This document shows, piece by piece, positions 47,105-55,464 of a stretch of 64,000 nt of DNA. Every line of letters starts with the position of its first letter. The first letter of the stretch is position 1. Source of the DNA: Pseudomonas sp. Irchel 3A7 (GTDB taxonomy: Bacteria > Pseudomonadota > Gammaproteobacteria > Pseudomonadales > Pseudomonadaceae); contig NZ_FYED01000017.1 in NCBI RefSeq assembly GCF_900187565.1, positions 62,001-126,000 of the forward strand. Direction: 5' to 3'. Below the pieces are notes generated by a model. That model worked only from the letters and a program-made list of their open reading frames with translations. It was not told where the DNA came from and did no database searches. Both the position numbers and the translations under genes were made by a program.

Positions 47105-47671
47105 ATGAGTACAGATAGACAAAAATCCTTTATTGCGACCATTGGCACTGAGTTCAGCCTTTTGCACTTCCTGGAAGAAATGCATGGCGAACGGGCGATC
47201 TCCACACCTAATCGCGCCAGCGGTGGATTTTTTACAGGCCCCTCACAAAGACGAGATGACTCCCACTTATTAGGACTACGAAGTGAAGTCCCTATAAATT
47301 ATCGGCCTCGCCTGGCGCTTTACTTCAGACATACCAATAACGGTTATCGACTCTACATCCGCTCGCCAGGCCCACATTATGGAATGTGCCTCAGCACCAA
47401 CAACAATGGATTAATTGGTGCATTCCCCTCAACTAAATCAGACACCTTTTATCTAATTAGAGAAAACGGCATACCCATCAACCTTGAAAACCTGAACAAC
47501 ATTACCCCCTCCATCTATTTACAAGCTAGAAATTCGGGAGTACTACACACACTAATAATCCGAGGCTCCCCATACACCTATATCGCCGCTAAAGAGGGGA
47601 CAGCGCTGGCTTTTAACCTGAACATCCTGGAAAGAAATTCGCCCTACCTCAATCATCCGGATGAAACCTGA
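47105..47671 (+). CDS. unknown protein, second of a tandem paralog pair
   Basis: A 188-aa protein related to its upstream neighbour: both start with Q-(K/E)-(K/R)-SFIAT and share the order YRLY/YSIY, NNNGLIGAF/NQDFISAF, TFYLIRENG/TYNLLDGNG, INLENLNNITP/VTLDQINTDTP, IYLQAR/LRIQTR and FNLNILER/FKFEILSR. Beta-rich, no signal peptide. AGGAAG lies 8 bases before ATG 47105, 22 bp after the first gene, so they form an operon. TTA Leu and AGA Arg codons are common, unlike neighbours, which suggests horizontal gain. Function unknown. Confidence 0.74.
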   Translation: MSTDRQKSFIATIGTEFSLLHFLEEMHGERAISTPNRASGGFFTGPSQRRDDSHLLGLRSEVPINYRPRLALYFRHTNNGYRLYIRSPGPHYGMCLSTNNNGLIGAFPSTKSDTFYLIRENGIPINLENLNNITPSIYLQARNSGVLHTLIIRGSPYTYIAAKEGTALAFNLNILERNSPYLNHPDET

Positions 47672-47688
47672 AGTAAACGCCCGAATTG

Positions 47689-47716
47689 GCGGGCACGACG
47701 TATACGTCTTGCCCGC
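47689..47716 (+). terminator. hairpin after the paralog pair
   Basis: GCGGGCACGACG, TATA, CGTCTTGCCCGC pair at 11 of 12 positions. No T run follows, so it may mark the 3' end by stabilising the RNA or in another way. Confidence 0.45.
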
Positions 47717-47761
47717 ATCTTTCAGATGTCAGAAAAACTCATTATCACCACGCGAGCGGGT

Positions 47762-48733
47762 TCAGTTCGCAGCCACTTTGGCAAAACCCGCACGAATCTT
47801 CTCTTCCGGCAAATCATCGGCAATGAACACGATCACGCTTTCACGCGTTTCATCGTCCGACCACTCCGTATCCCAGTCGAAACCATAAAGCTTCAATACG
47901 CCCTGAAATACCATGCGCCGTGGCTCTCCCAGGATGTTCAACACACCTTTGTAACGCAGCAACTGCTTGCCATGATCTTCCAGCAGTTCGTTCATGAACT
48001 CACTGAGCTTGTCGATATCCAGCGGCTTGTCGGTGCGCAGCACCAGGCTGGAAATGCGATCGATGGAAGGCGCCGTACTGACCGGACGCAAACTCACGCC
48101 GCCTCCCAGGTCAGCATTGAGATTGAAGCCACGCACATCGAGCAGTTCGGCCAGATCGATCTTGCCATGGTCTACCACACGAATGGGCGCGCGGCGGTTG
48201 ATGCGGGTCAGGCGCTCACTCAACGCGATGAAAGCAGGCTCGTCCACCAGGTCGCGCTTGCTCACCAGCAAACGGTCGGCGAAACCGATCTGCGCCTGGG
48301 CAATGGTCTGGGTCAGGTGCAGTTCGGCATGTGCCGCGTCCACCAAAGTGATGATGCCGTCGAGGATGTAACGCTCGCGCAGTTCCTCGTCGATGAAGAA
48401 GGTTTGTGCCACCGGTGCAGGATCGGCCAGTCCGGTGCATTCGATCACCAGACGGTCAAAGGCGATTTCGCCGCTGTCCAGGCGCTCGAGCAGCAGGTAC
48501 AAGGCTTTGGTCAGGTCGGTGTGGATGGTGCAGCAAACGCAACCGTTGGATAGCGTCATCACCTGAACCGGTTCGTCGCCCAGCAGTTGGGTGTCGATAC
48601 CGGCGTCACTGAATTCGTTTTCGATCACAGCGATTTTCAGGCCGTGCTCGGCTTTGAGCAGGTGGCGAAGCAAGGTGGTTTTGCCTGCGCCGAGGAAGCC
48701 GCTGAGAATCGTTACCGGGATGGGAGAGGACAC
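47762..48733 (-). CDS. yjiA: CobW/YjiA-family metal-chaperone GTPase
   Basis: A 323-aa G3E GTPase. Walker A GFLGAGKTTLLRHLL, metal motif NGCVCCTI (CxCC), Walker B-type ECTGLADP and SKRDLVD (NKxD-like) are visible, followed by the CobW C-terminal domain. Family members insert or traffic metals such as Zn. GTG 48733 (SSPIPVTILSG) has GGAG 6 bases upstream and is preferred; in-frame ATG 48766 would add 11 residues. Position as in PA4604, upstream of ybdD-cstA. Confidence 0.9.
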   Translation of the reverse strand: MSSPIPVTILSGFLGAGKTTLLRHLLKAEHGLKIAVIENEFSDAGIDTQLLGDEPVQVMTLSNGCVCCTIHTDLTKALYLLLERLDSGEIAFDRLVIECTGLADPAPVAQTFFIDEELRERYILDGIITLVDAAHAELHLTQTIAQAQIGFADRLLVSKRDLVDEPAFIALSERLTRINRRAPIRVVDHGKIDLAELLDVRGFNLNADLGGGVSLRPVSTAPSIDRISSLVLRTDKPLDIDKLSEFMNELLEDHGKQLLRYKGVLNILGEPRRMVFQGVLKLYGFDWDTEWSDDETRESVIVFIADDLPEEKIRAGFAKVAAN

Positions 48734-48777
48734 CCGAATCTCCTTTTTCACAAAATTAGAGAACAATAAAAAACAAA

Positions 48778-48867
48778 TGTGGGAGCGAGCCTGCTCGCGA
48801 AGGCGATGTGTCAGTCAACACAAATGTTGAATGACAGATTGCATTCGCGAGCAAGCCCGCTCCCACA
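48778..48867. repeat. REP pair (long-spacer type)
   Basis: Inverted units at 48778-48801 and 48844-48867 with a 42-base spacer containing CAGTCAACACAAATGTTGAA, a smaller dyad. Confidence 0.9.
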
Positions 48868-48893
48868 GGGGGTGCATCAGCCTGACTGTCGAA

Positions 48894-49091
48894 TCAACAG
48901 CACTTCGGCCCACCCTTGCCACCGTAACGGGCTTCCTGGCGTTCGCGGAAGAACGTCTCGTAGTCCATCACCGGTTTGTCCGGGTGTTTGCTTTGCATAT
49001 GCTCGACGTAGTTGTCGTAGTCAGGCATGCCGACCATCAGGCGCGCGGCCTGACCGAGGTATTTACCGAGGCGACTCAAGTCATTGAACAT
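48894..49091 (-). CDS. ybdD: YbdD/YjiX family protein
   Basis: A 65-aa protein starting MFNDLSRLGKYLGQAARLMVGMPDY in two conserved parts and ending GGKGGPKCC, the family signature. It lies 14 bp downstream of cstA, its constant partner; in E. coli such pairs take part in pyruvate uptake. Confidence 0.92.
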   Translation of the reverse strand: MFNDLSRLGKYLGQAARLMVGMPDYDNYVEHMQSKHPDKPVMDYETFFRERQEARYGGKGGPKCC

Positions 49092-49105
49092 ACTGCAATC
49101 CTCGA

Positions 49106-51172
49106 TTACGCATCCGGCAGCGCCTGGAAGGGCGATTCTTTATCCGTACGTTCTTTTTTACCCCAGGAGGCAATGCCGACCTTGAGTGCATAGAACAGGA
49201 TACTGAACACCACGAACAGGAACAGTGCGGTCAGTGTGGCGTTGGTGTAGGCGTTGAAGATCACATGCTGCATTTGCGTGATGTCCTTGGCCGGGGCGAG
49301 GATCTGACCATTGGCCAGGGCATCGCTGTATTTCTTGGCCAGCGACAGGAAGCCGATCGCCGGGTTGGCGTCAAACAGCTTGATGAAGCCCGCGGTGGTG
49401 GTGCAGATCAGCAGCCATACCGCTGGCAGCATGGTCACCCACACATAACGCTGGCGCTTCATTTTGATCAGCACCACGGTGCCGAGCATCAGCGCAATAC
49501 CCGCCAGCATCTGGTTGGAGATGCCGAACAGCGGCCACAGGGTGTTGATGCCACCCAGCGGATCGATCACGCCCTGGTACAGCAGCCAGCCCCACATGGC
49601 CACACAACCGGCAGTGGCAAGGAAGTTGGCAGCCCAGGATTCGGTGCGTTTGAGCGCCGGCACGAAGGAGCCGAGCAAGTCCTGCAGCATGAACCGACCG
49701 GCACGGGTACCGGCATCGACCGCGGTCAGGATGAATAGCGCCTCGAACAGGATCGCGAAGTGGTACCAGAACGCCATGGTGTTCTCACCTGGCAGCACGC
49801 TGTGCAGGATCTGCGCGATACCCACCGCCAGGGTCGGCGCACCGCCGGCACGGGCCAGGATGGTGGTCTCACCGATGTCCTTGGCCACGGCTTGCAGCGC
49901 CTCCGGGGTAATCGCAAAGCCCCAGTTGCTGACCGCTTGTGCCACCGCCACCACATCAGTGCCGACCACGGCCGGCGGGCTGTTCATGGCGAAGTACACG
50001 CCCGGTTCGATCACCGAAGCGGCGACCATGGCCATGATTGCCACGAAGGACTCCATCAGCATGCCGCCGTAACCGATGTAACGGGCATTGACCTCGTTAT
50101 CGAGCAGCTTCGGCGTGGTGCCGGAGGAAATCAGCGCGTGGAAACCCGATACCGCGCCACAGGCGATGGTGATGAACAGGAACGGGAACAGACCGCCCTT
50201 CCACACTGGGCCGGTGCCGTCGACGAACTGGGTCAGCGCCGGCATTTTCAGCTCGGGCATGGTGATCAGAATGCCGATCGCCAGGGCGACGATGGTGCCG
50301 ATCTTGAGGAAGGTAGAGAGGTAGTCACGAGGGGCCAGGATCAGCCACACCGGTAACGAGGCGGCCACGAAACCGTAACCGATCAACATCCAGGTGATCT
50401 GCACACCGGTAAAGGTGAACGCCTTGGCCCACACCGGGTCGGCGGCAATCTGCCCGCCCAGCCAGATCGAACCGAGCAGTAGCAACACGCCGATGATCGA
50501 GATTTCACCGATGCGGCCCGGGCGGATGTAGCGCATGTAAATGCCCATGAACATCGCGATCGGGATGGTCGCCATCACCGTGAAAATCCCCCATGGGCTT
50601 TCGGCCAGGGCCTTGACCACGATCAGCGCCAGCACCGCGAGGATGATGATCATGATCAGGAAACAGCCGAACAGCGCGATGGTCCCGGGGATGCGGCCCA
50701 TTTCTTCACGGACCATGTCACCCAGGGAACGACCGTTGCGGCGAGTGGACATGAACAGGACCATGAAGTCCTGCACGGCACCGGCCAGCACCACCCCGGC
50801 GATCAGCCACAGCGTACCGGGCAGGTAGCCCATCTGCGCCGCCAGGACCGGGCCGACCAGCGGCCCCGCGCCGGCGATGGCCGCGAAGTGGTGACCAAAA
50901 AGGATGTGTTTGTTGGTTGGAACATAGTCCAGACCATCGTTGTTGAGCACGGCGGGGGTGGCCCGTCGCGGGTCGAGCTGCATCACATTGTTAGCGATGA
51001 ACAGACTGTAGTAACGGTACGCGACCAGATAGATGGCCACGGCAGCGACCACGATCCACAAGGCGTTGATCGCCTCACCTCGGCGCAATGCCACGACCCC
51101 GAGGGCGCACGCTCCAACGATTGCCAGCACCAGCCAGGGTATGTGGCGTAGCGGGCTATTATTATTTTTCAT
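49106..51172 (-). CDS. cstA: CstA family carbon-starvation transporter
   Basis: A 688-aa membrane protein with about 16-18 hydrophobic segments. Family segments are FGHHFAAIAGAGPLVGPVLA, near residue 85, and SSGTTPKLLDNE. CstA-type carriers take up pyruvate and possibly peptides in enterobacteria. ATG 51172 (MKNNNSPLRHIPW); the longer opening to 51235 has no family match. Confidence 0.94.
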   Translation of the reverse strand: MKNNNSPLRHIPWLVLAIVGACALGVVALRRGEAINALWIVVAAVAIYLVAYRYYSLFIANNVMQLDPRRATPAVLNNDGLDYVPTNKHILFGHHFAAIAGAGPLVGPVLAAQMGYLPGTLWLIAGVVLAGAVQDFMVLFMSTRRNGRSLGDMVREEMGRIPGTIALFGCFLIMIIILAVLALIVVKALAESPWGIFTVMATIPIAMFMGIYMRYIRPGRIGEISIIGVLLLLGSIWLGGQIAADPVWAKAFTFTGVQITWMLIGYGFVAASLPVWLILAPRDYLSTFLKIGTIVALAIGILITMPELKMPALTQFVDGTGPVWKGGLFPFLFITIACGAVSGFHALISSGTTPKLLDNEVNARYIGYGGMLMESFVAIMAMVAASVIEPGVYFAMNSPPAVVGTDVVAVAQAVSNWGFAITPEALQAVAKDIGETTILARAGGAPTLAVGIAQILHSVLPGENTMAFWYHFAILFEALFILTAVDAGTRAGRFMLQDLLGSFVPALKRTESWAANFLATAGCVAMWGWLLYQGVIDPLGGINTLWPLFGISNQMLAGIALMLGTVVLIKMKRQRYVWVTMLPAVWLLICTTTAGFIKLFDANPAIGFLSLAKKYSDALANGQILAPAKDITQMQHVIFNAYTNATLTALFLFVVFSILFYALKVGIASWGKKERTDKESPFQALPDA

Positions 51173-51329
51173 TTTATTATTCCAGCCAGAGTGGACAGAA
51201 AGACAGCCAACGGAGTTTAGCTCTCCTGACGACAAAGGCCATACCCCAACGTTGGTCTAGAGCGCTGTGCTGGCTGGCAGGTTCTAACAATGCGGGTCTA
51301 TAGTCAGCGAACATCTAGAGGATTGCGCC

Positions 51330-51698
51330 ATGAGCGAACACCCTGCCGATCGCCGCCGCTTCAAACGTATTGCGTTCGATGCCAGAACCGAGCTGAGCCA
51401 GGGGGAATTCATCTGGCCGGTGAAGTTGATCGATCTGTCGCTCAAGGGCTTGCTGATCGAGCGGCCTGAGCCCTGGCTAGGTGATCCGCAGCAGGATTTT
51501 TTTGTCGACATTCATCTGAGCGAAGACACCGACATCGAAATGGATGTGCAACTGACCCATGAAGACCATGGCCAGCTCGGGTTTGTCTGCCGGCACATCA
51601 GCCTGGAGTCCATTGAGCGTTTGCGGCGATTGATTGAACTCAATCTGGGTGACCCGCAGGAGCTTGAGCGGGAATTGGGTGCGTTGATCGAAGTCTGA
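51330..51698 (+). CDS. mapZ: PilZ-domain c-di-GMP receptor (MapZ/PA4608-like)
   Basis: A 122-aa single-domain PilZ protein. The c-di-GMP motifs are RRRFKR (RxxxR, residues ~8-13) and DLSLKG (D/NxSxxG, ~38-43). Sequence and position fit PA4608/MapZ of P. aeruginosa, which binds the chemotaxis methyltransferase CheR1. The cyclase/phosphodiesterase MorA lies 6.5 kb away. ATG 51330. Confidence 0.9.
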   Translation: MSEHPADRRRFKRIAFDARTELSQGEFIWPVKLIDLSLKGLLIERPEPWLGDPQQDFFVDIHLSEDTDIEMDVQLTHEDHGQLGFVCRHISLESIERLRRLIELNLGDPQELERELGALIEV

Positions 51699-51718
51699 CG
51701 ACCTGATATCAATCTCAA

Positions 51719-51809
51719 TGTGGGAGCGAGCCTGCTCGCGAAAGCGGTGTTGCAGCCAACATCAATGTTGAATGTCAGGCCGCCTTCGCGAGCAGGCTCG
51801 CTCCCACAG
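51719..51809. repeat. REP pair (long-spacer type)
   Basis: Inverted units at 51719-51742 and 51785-51809, 42-base spacer with CAACATCAATGTTGAATG. Between the convergent genes mapZ and radA. Confidence 0.92.
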
Positions 51810-51829
51810 GGTCCGTGTTTCTTCAGCAA

Positions 51830-53197
51830 CTACTCGAACAATGCGTCCAAGGCTTGCTCCAGACGCGTGACGGCAATGATCTGCAACCCCGGCGGCGCTT
51901 CTTTCGGTGCATTGCCCTTGGGCACGATGGCACGCTTGAAGCCGTGCTTGGCCGCTTCCTTCAGACGTTCCTGACCGCTTGGCACCGGACGCACTTCCCC
52001 GGACAGACCGACCTCACCAAAAACCAGCAAGTCATGGGGCAGCGGCCGGTTGCGCAAACTGGACATCACGGCTGCCATCAACGCCAGGTCAGAGGCCGTT
52101 TCCAATACCTTCACGCCGCCGACCACATTGAGGAATACATCCTGATCGTGGGTGGGAATACCGCCGTGACGATGCAACACCGCCAGCAACATTGCCAAAC
52201 GATTCTGATCCAGCCCCAGCGTCACCCGACGCGGGTTGGCCAGATGGCTGTCATCCACCAGTGCCTGGACTTCCACCAGCATCGGCCGGGTGCCCTCCCA
52301 CGTCGCCATGACCACGCTGCCCGGGACTTCTTCCTGTGCACGGGTCAGAAAAATAGCCGATGGATTGGAGACTTCTTTCAGCCCTTTGTCGGTCATACCA
52401 AATACGCCCAACTCGTTAACTGCGCCGAATCGGTTTTTCACTGCCCGCAATAGACGCAGGCGCCCATCGGATTCGCCTTCGAAATAAAGCACGGTGTCGA
52501 CCATGTGCTCCAGTACCCGCGGCCCGGCCAATGCGCCTTCCTTGGTCACGTGGCCGACGAGGAAAATCGCCGTGCCGCTTTGTTTGGCGTAACGCACCAG
52601 CAATGCCGCGCTCTCACGCACCTGGGATACACCGCCTGGAGCCGATTGCAGTTGCTCGGTGAAAATCGTCTGGATCGAGTCGATGACCATGACCTTGGGC
52701 TTTTCCTGCCGGGCCGTGGCAATGATGGTTTCGATACAGGTTTCGGTCATGACCCGCAGCTGATCCTGCGGCAAACCCAGGCGTCGGGCGCGCATGGCCA
52801 CTTGCTGCTGGGACTCTTCACCCGTGACGTACAGGGCCGCCATGCTCTTGGCCAGGTTGCACAGGGTTTGCAACAGAATGGTCGATTTGCCGATACCGGG
52901 ATCACCGCCGATCAGCACCACCGAGCCATCGACCAGGCCACCACCCAGTACCCGATCGAGCTCACTGGACGCAGTGGAAAACCGTGGGATCTCCTCGACG
53001 CTGACTTCAGCCAGGGTCTTGATCTGTGCCTGTTGACCAGCCCAACCGGTACGCCCTGTCGGTGCCGCGGCTCCGCCGCTTTCCACCATGGTTTCGGTCA
53101 ACGTATTCCAGGCGCCACATTCGCCGCACTGGCCGGCCCACTTCGGGAAGGTTGAGCCGCACTCGGTGCAGCCGTACATGCGCTTGGCCTTGGCCAT
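51830..53197 (-). CDS. radA: DNA repair protein RadA
   Basis: A 455-aa RecA-like ATPase that promotes branch migration in recombination. The N-terminal zinc finger is CTECGSTFPKWAGQCGECGAW split over residues 9-29; Walker A is GGDPGIGKST, the RadA motif KNRFGAVNELGVF, and the C-terminal Lon-like domain lacks protease residues. ATG 53197; the longer opening to 53263 is not family-like. Confidence 0.96.
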   Translation of the reverse strand: MAKAKRMYGCTECGSTFPKWAGQCGECGAWNTLTETMVESGGAAAPTGRTGWAGQQAQIKTLAEVSVEEIPRFSTASSELDRVLGGGLVDGSVVLIGGDPGIGKSTILLQTLCNLAKSMAALYVTGEESQQQVAMRARRLGLPQDQLRVMTETCIETIIATARQEKPKVMVIDSIQTIFTEQLQSAPGGVSQVRESAALLVRYAKQSGTAIFLVGHVTKEGALAGPRVLEHMVDTVLYFEGESDGRLRLLRAVKNRFGAVNELGVFGMTDKGLKEVSNPSAIFLTRAQEEVPGSVVMATWEGTRPMLVEVQALVDDSHLANPRRVTLGLDQNRLAMLLAVLHRHGGIPTHDQDVFLNVVGGVKVLETASDLALMAAVMSSLRNRPLPHDLLVFGEVGLSGEVRPVPSGQERLKEAAKHGFKRAIVPKGNAPKEAPPGLQIIAVTRLEQALDALFE

Positions 53198-53895
53198 CTG
53201 AACCCCCGGCAAAAACCGCGATGATAGCGCAGGAAAGCGAACTTGGCGCAGGCTGATGCACAACGGACCTCGATAGTCATAACTTTGAAATGTACTAACG
53301 AGCAGATCTGAAAAGTAATATCAATTTAATTTTTAAATTTACACTTTTTTCACATTAGATCCGCAGAAGATGTTTCAGGGAATAGATATTTACAATCGCA
53401 CTCCACGAACTCCAGTTCAATTTCATTCGCCCTGTAACCGATAAGAACACATTGAGCCCTTCAGCAAATCAATATAAAACCTGTACAAAACTTATCAACA
53501 GAACCTCCAGCCGTACAATTCTTCCTCACTACTCCCATGAAAATCAGAAAGACTATTTTCACTCACCCACTAAACCTTCCTACCGACTTAGAGCATTTAC
53601 TTCACCAATGAATAATAACAATCGAGTGCCTGCATCGAGAGTTTTCGCCAGGATCCACAATCCCGAAACAGTGCCTGAGTTGAAGCCATTAATGAGAACG
53701 ACGAGTAGATTCGAAAAGGACCTGTGAGAATGACCCGGCAGCGCAGAGCCAGGCGACAAATCGGCTATCTGAAAAACTTTTCAACGCCCCCCGGGTCGAT
53801 TGCAGGCGAACACTGTCAGCAGTCGATTCGAGCACGATGCACATTGCTGATTTACACTGCGTTCACCAACCTCATCTGTAACAAGGAAATAACCT
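53198..53895. other. 698-bp A/T-rich gap between radA and mscL
   Basis: The stretch is clearly richer in A/T than its surroundings, with runs such as TTTAATTTTTAAATTTA near 53330. A 91-codon frame (53452-53727) is low in complexity and has no convincing start site or family. No repeat or RNA gene was recognised. The mscL promoter should lie at its right end. Confidence 0.5.
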
Positions 53896-54309
53896 ATGGG
53901 CGTGCTAAGTGAGTTCAAGGCCTTCGCGGTCAAAGGCAATGTGGTCGACATGGCCGTCGGTATCATCATCGGGGCCGCCTTCGGCAAGATCGTTTCGTCA
54001 TTTGTCGGTGACGTGATCATGCCTCCCATCGGGCTGTTGATCGGTGGGGTGGACTTCAGTGACCTGGCCATCACGCTGAAAGCGGCTCAAGGTGAGGCCC
54101 CGGCAGTGGTGCTGGCGTACGGTAAATTCATCCAGAGCATGATCGACTTCATCATCGTCGCTTTCGCGATTTTCATGGGCGTCAAAGCCATCAACCGCCT
54201 TAAGCGCGAAGAAGCCGTCGCTCCAACCCTGCCACCGGTTCCGACCAAGGAGGAAGAGTTGCTGAGTGAAATCCGTGATCTGCTCAAGGCTCAGAACAAC
54301 AGGCCTTGA
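53896..54309 (+). CDS. mscL: large-conductance mechanosensitive channel MscL
   Basis: A 137-aa channel protein. The N-terminus FKAFAVKGNVVDMAVGIIIG with the first membrane helix, and the second helix around residues 75-95 (MIDFIIVAFAIFMGVKAINR), are typical. ATG 53896 follows AAGGAA. A terminator follows. Confidence 0.97.
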   Translation: MGVLSEFKAFAVKGNVVDMAVGIIIGAAFGKIVSSFVGDVIMPPIGLLIGGVDFSDLAITLKAAQGEAPAVVLAYGKFIQSMIDFIIVAFAIFMGVKAINRLKREEAVAPTLPPVPTKEEELLSEIRDLLKAQNNRP

Positions 54310-54330
54310 CCGCTTGGACGGCCTATAAGA

Positions 54331-54357
54331 ACGGCGCCTTCAGGGCGCCGTTTTTTT
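54331..54357 (+). terminator. rho-independent terminator after mscL
   Basis: ACGGCGCC, TTCA, GGGCGCCG(T) and T7. It touches the 3' end of the convergent fpr gene. Confidence 0.9.
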
Positions 54358-55132
54358 ACCAGAAGTTTTCTACCGCCACCTGACCGGGCCGCCGGCTGAG
54401 GCTCAAGTGCATGTCGCGTTGTTTGAGCAATTTGCGCGTGTCGTCAATCATTTGCGGGTTCCCGCACAACATAACCCGAGAATGCTCGGGTGTCAGCGCC
54501 ACGCCGGCTACCCGCTCCAGCTCGCCATTTTCGATCAGCGTGGTGATCCGTCCGTTAAGAGCACCGGGATGGTGTTCGCGTGTCACTGTGTTGATCAGCT
54601 GTAATTTGTACGCATACTCCGCCAGGTACTCTCGTTGTGTAAGCCCTGCAATCAGGTCCTGATAGGCGAGTTCCCGTGATTCGCGCACGCTGTAGACCAG
54701 GATGATTCGCTCGAATTTCTCCCACACCTCGAAATCCTGCAGGATCGACAGAAACGGTGCCAGGCCGGTGCCTGTGGATAACAGCCACAGATCACGCCCA
54801 TCGACGAATCGATCGAGCGTCAGGTACCCAAAGGCCTGGCGGTCGACCAGCAGCGTATCGCCAACGCCCAACCGACTCAGTTCACTGGTGAACTCGCCCC
54901 CCGGCACTACGATGGAAAAGTATTCCAGGTACTCATCGAAGGGCGACGACACCATGGAATAGGCGCGCCAGACCGCACTGCCATCAGCCTTGGTCACGCC
55001 CAGGCGGGCAAATTGCCCCGCGCGAAAACGAAAGCCCGCATCCCGGGTAGCGCGCAGGGTGAACAGGTTCGGGGTCAACGGCTGGACGTCGAGCAAAGTC
55101 TGGCGAGTAAATTTATCTTCGCTGGCAGTCAT
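54356..55132 (-). CDS. fpr: ferredoxin-NADP+ reductase
   Basis: A 258-aa FAD-binding reductase. The FAD motif RAYSMVSSP, the NADP-binding LLSTGTGLAPFLSIL, and the C-terminal VENFW are typical of bacterial Fpr. ATG 55132 (MTASEDKFTRQ) is used; ATG 55144 is also possible. Fpr in pseudomonads supports iron release and oxidative-stress defence. Confidence 0.94.
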   Translation of the reverse strand: MTASEDKFTRQTLLDVQPLTPNLFTLRATRDAGFRFRAGQFARLGVTKADGSAVWRAYSMVSSPFDEYLEYFSIVVPGGEFTSELSRLGVGDTLLVDRQAFGYLTLDRFVDGRDLWLLSTGTGLAPFLSILQDFEVWEKFERIILVYSVRESRELAYQDLIAGLTQREYLAEYAYKLQLINTVTREHHPGALNGRITTLIENGELERVAGVALTPEHSRVMLCGNPQMIDDTRKLLKQRDMHLSLSRRPGQVAVENFW

Positions 55133-55464
55133 GGTGGGCTCCATTCAACAGATAGCCACAGTGTCTCGCAAAGCGAGCCCCATAAACACGGGTGATTTGT
55201 AGTGTCTTTGGCAAACATTCTTGATTTCACCAACCCGCACACAAGCCACTAACTATTCAGTTAACACAAAAGCTCAATAGAATGAAAACCACCATTTAAA
55301 TGAGCCCACTCATTAAACTATCGTTAGAACCAGACGCTTAGTTTGAGAGACGTTAGTAAGTCTAAAAAATCTCAACATATAAGTAAGAAACATCCTACAC
55401 TTGCCTTCGCGCCGATCTTCTGGATCCAATATGCGCCCCAAAGCTATCACGACTGTGGAGCCTC
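55133..55464. other. 332-bp A/T-rich gap between fpr and the luxR-type gene
   Basis: Divergent upstream regions of fpr and the LuxR-type gene. A/T-rich in its right half. No lux-box-like 20-bp dyad and no gene was found. Confidence 0.5.

Noticed and set aside
53452..53727. 91-codon frame in the A/T-rich gap before mscL
   Set aside because: Low-complexity Ser/Asn/Arg-rich product, no ribosome site and no family; treated as chance.
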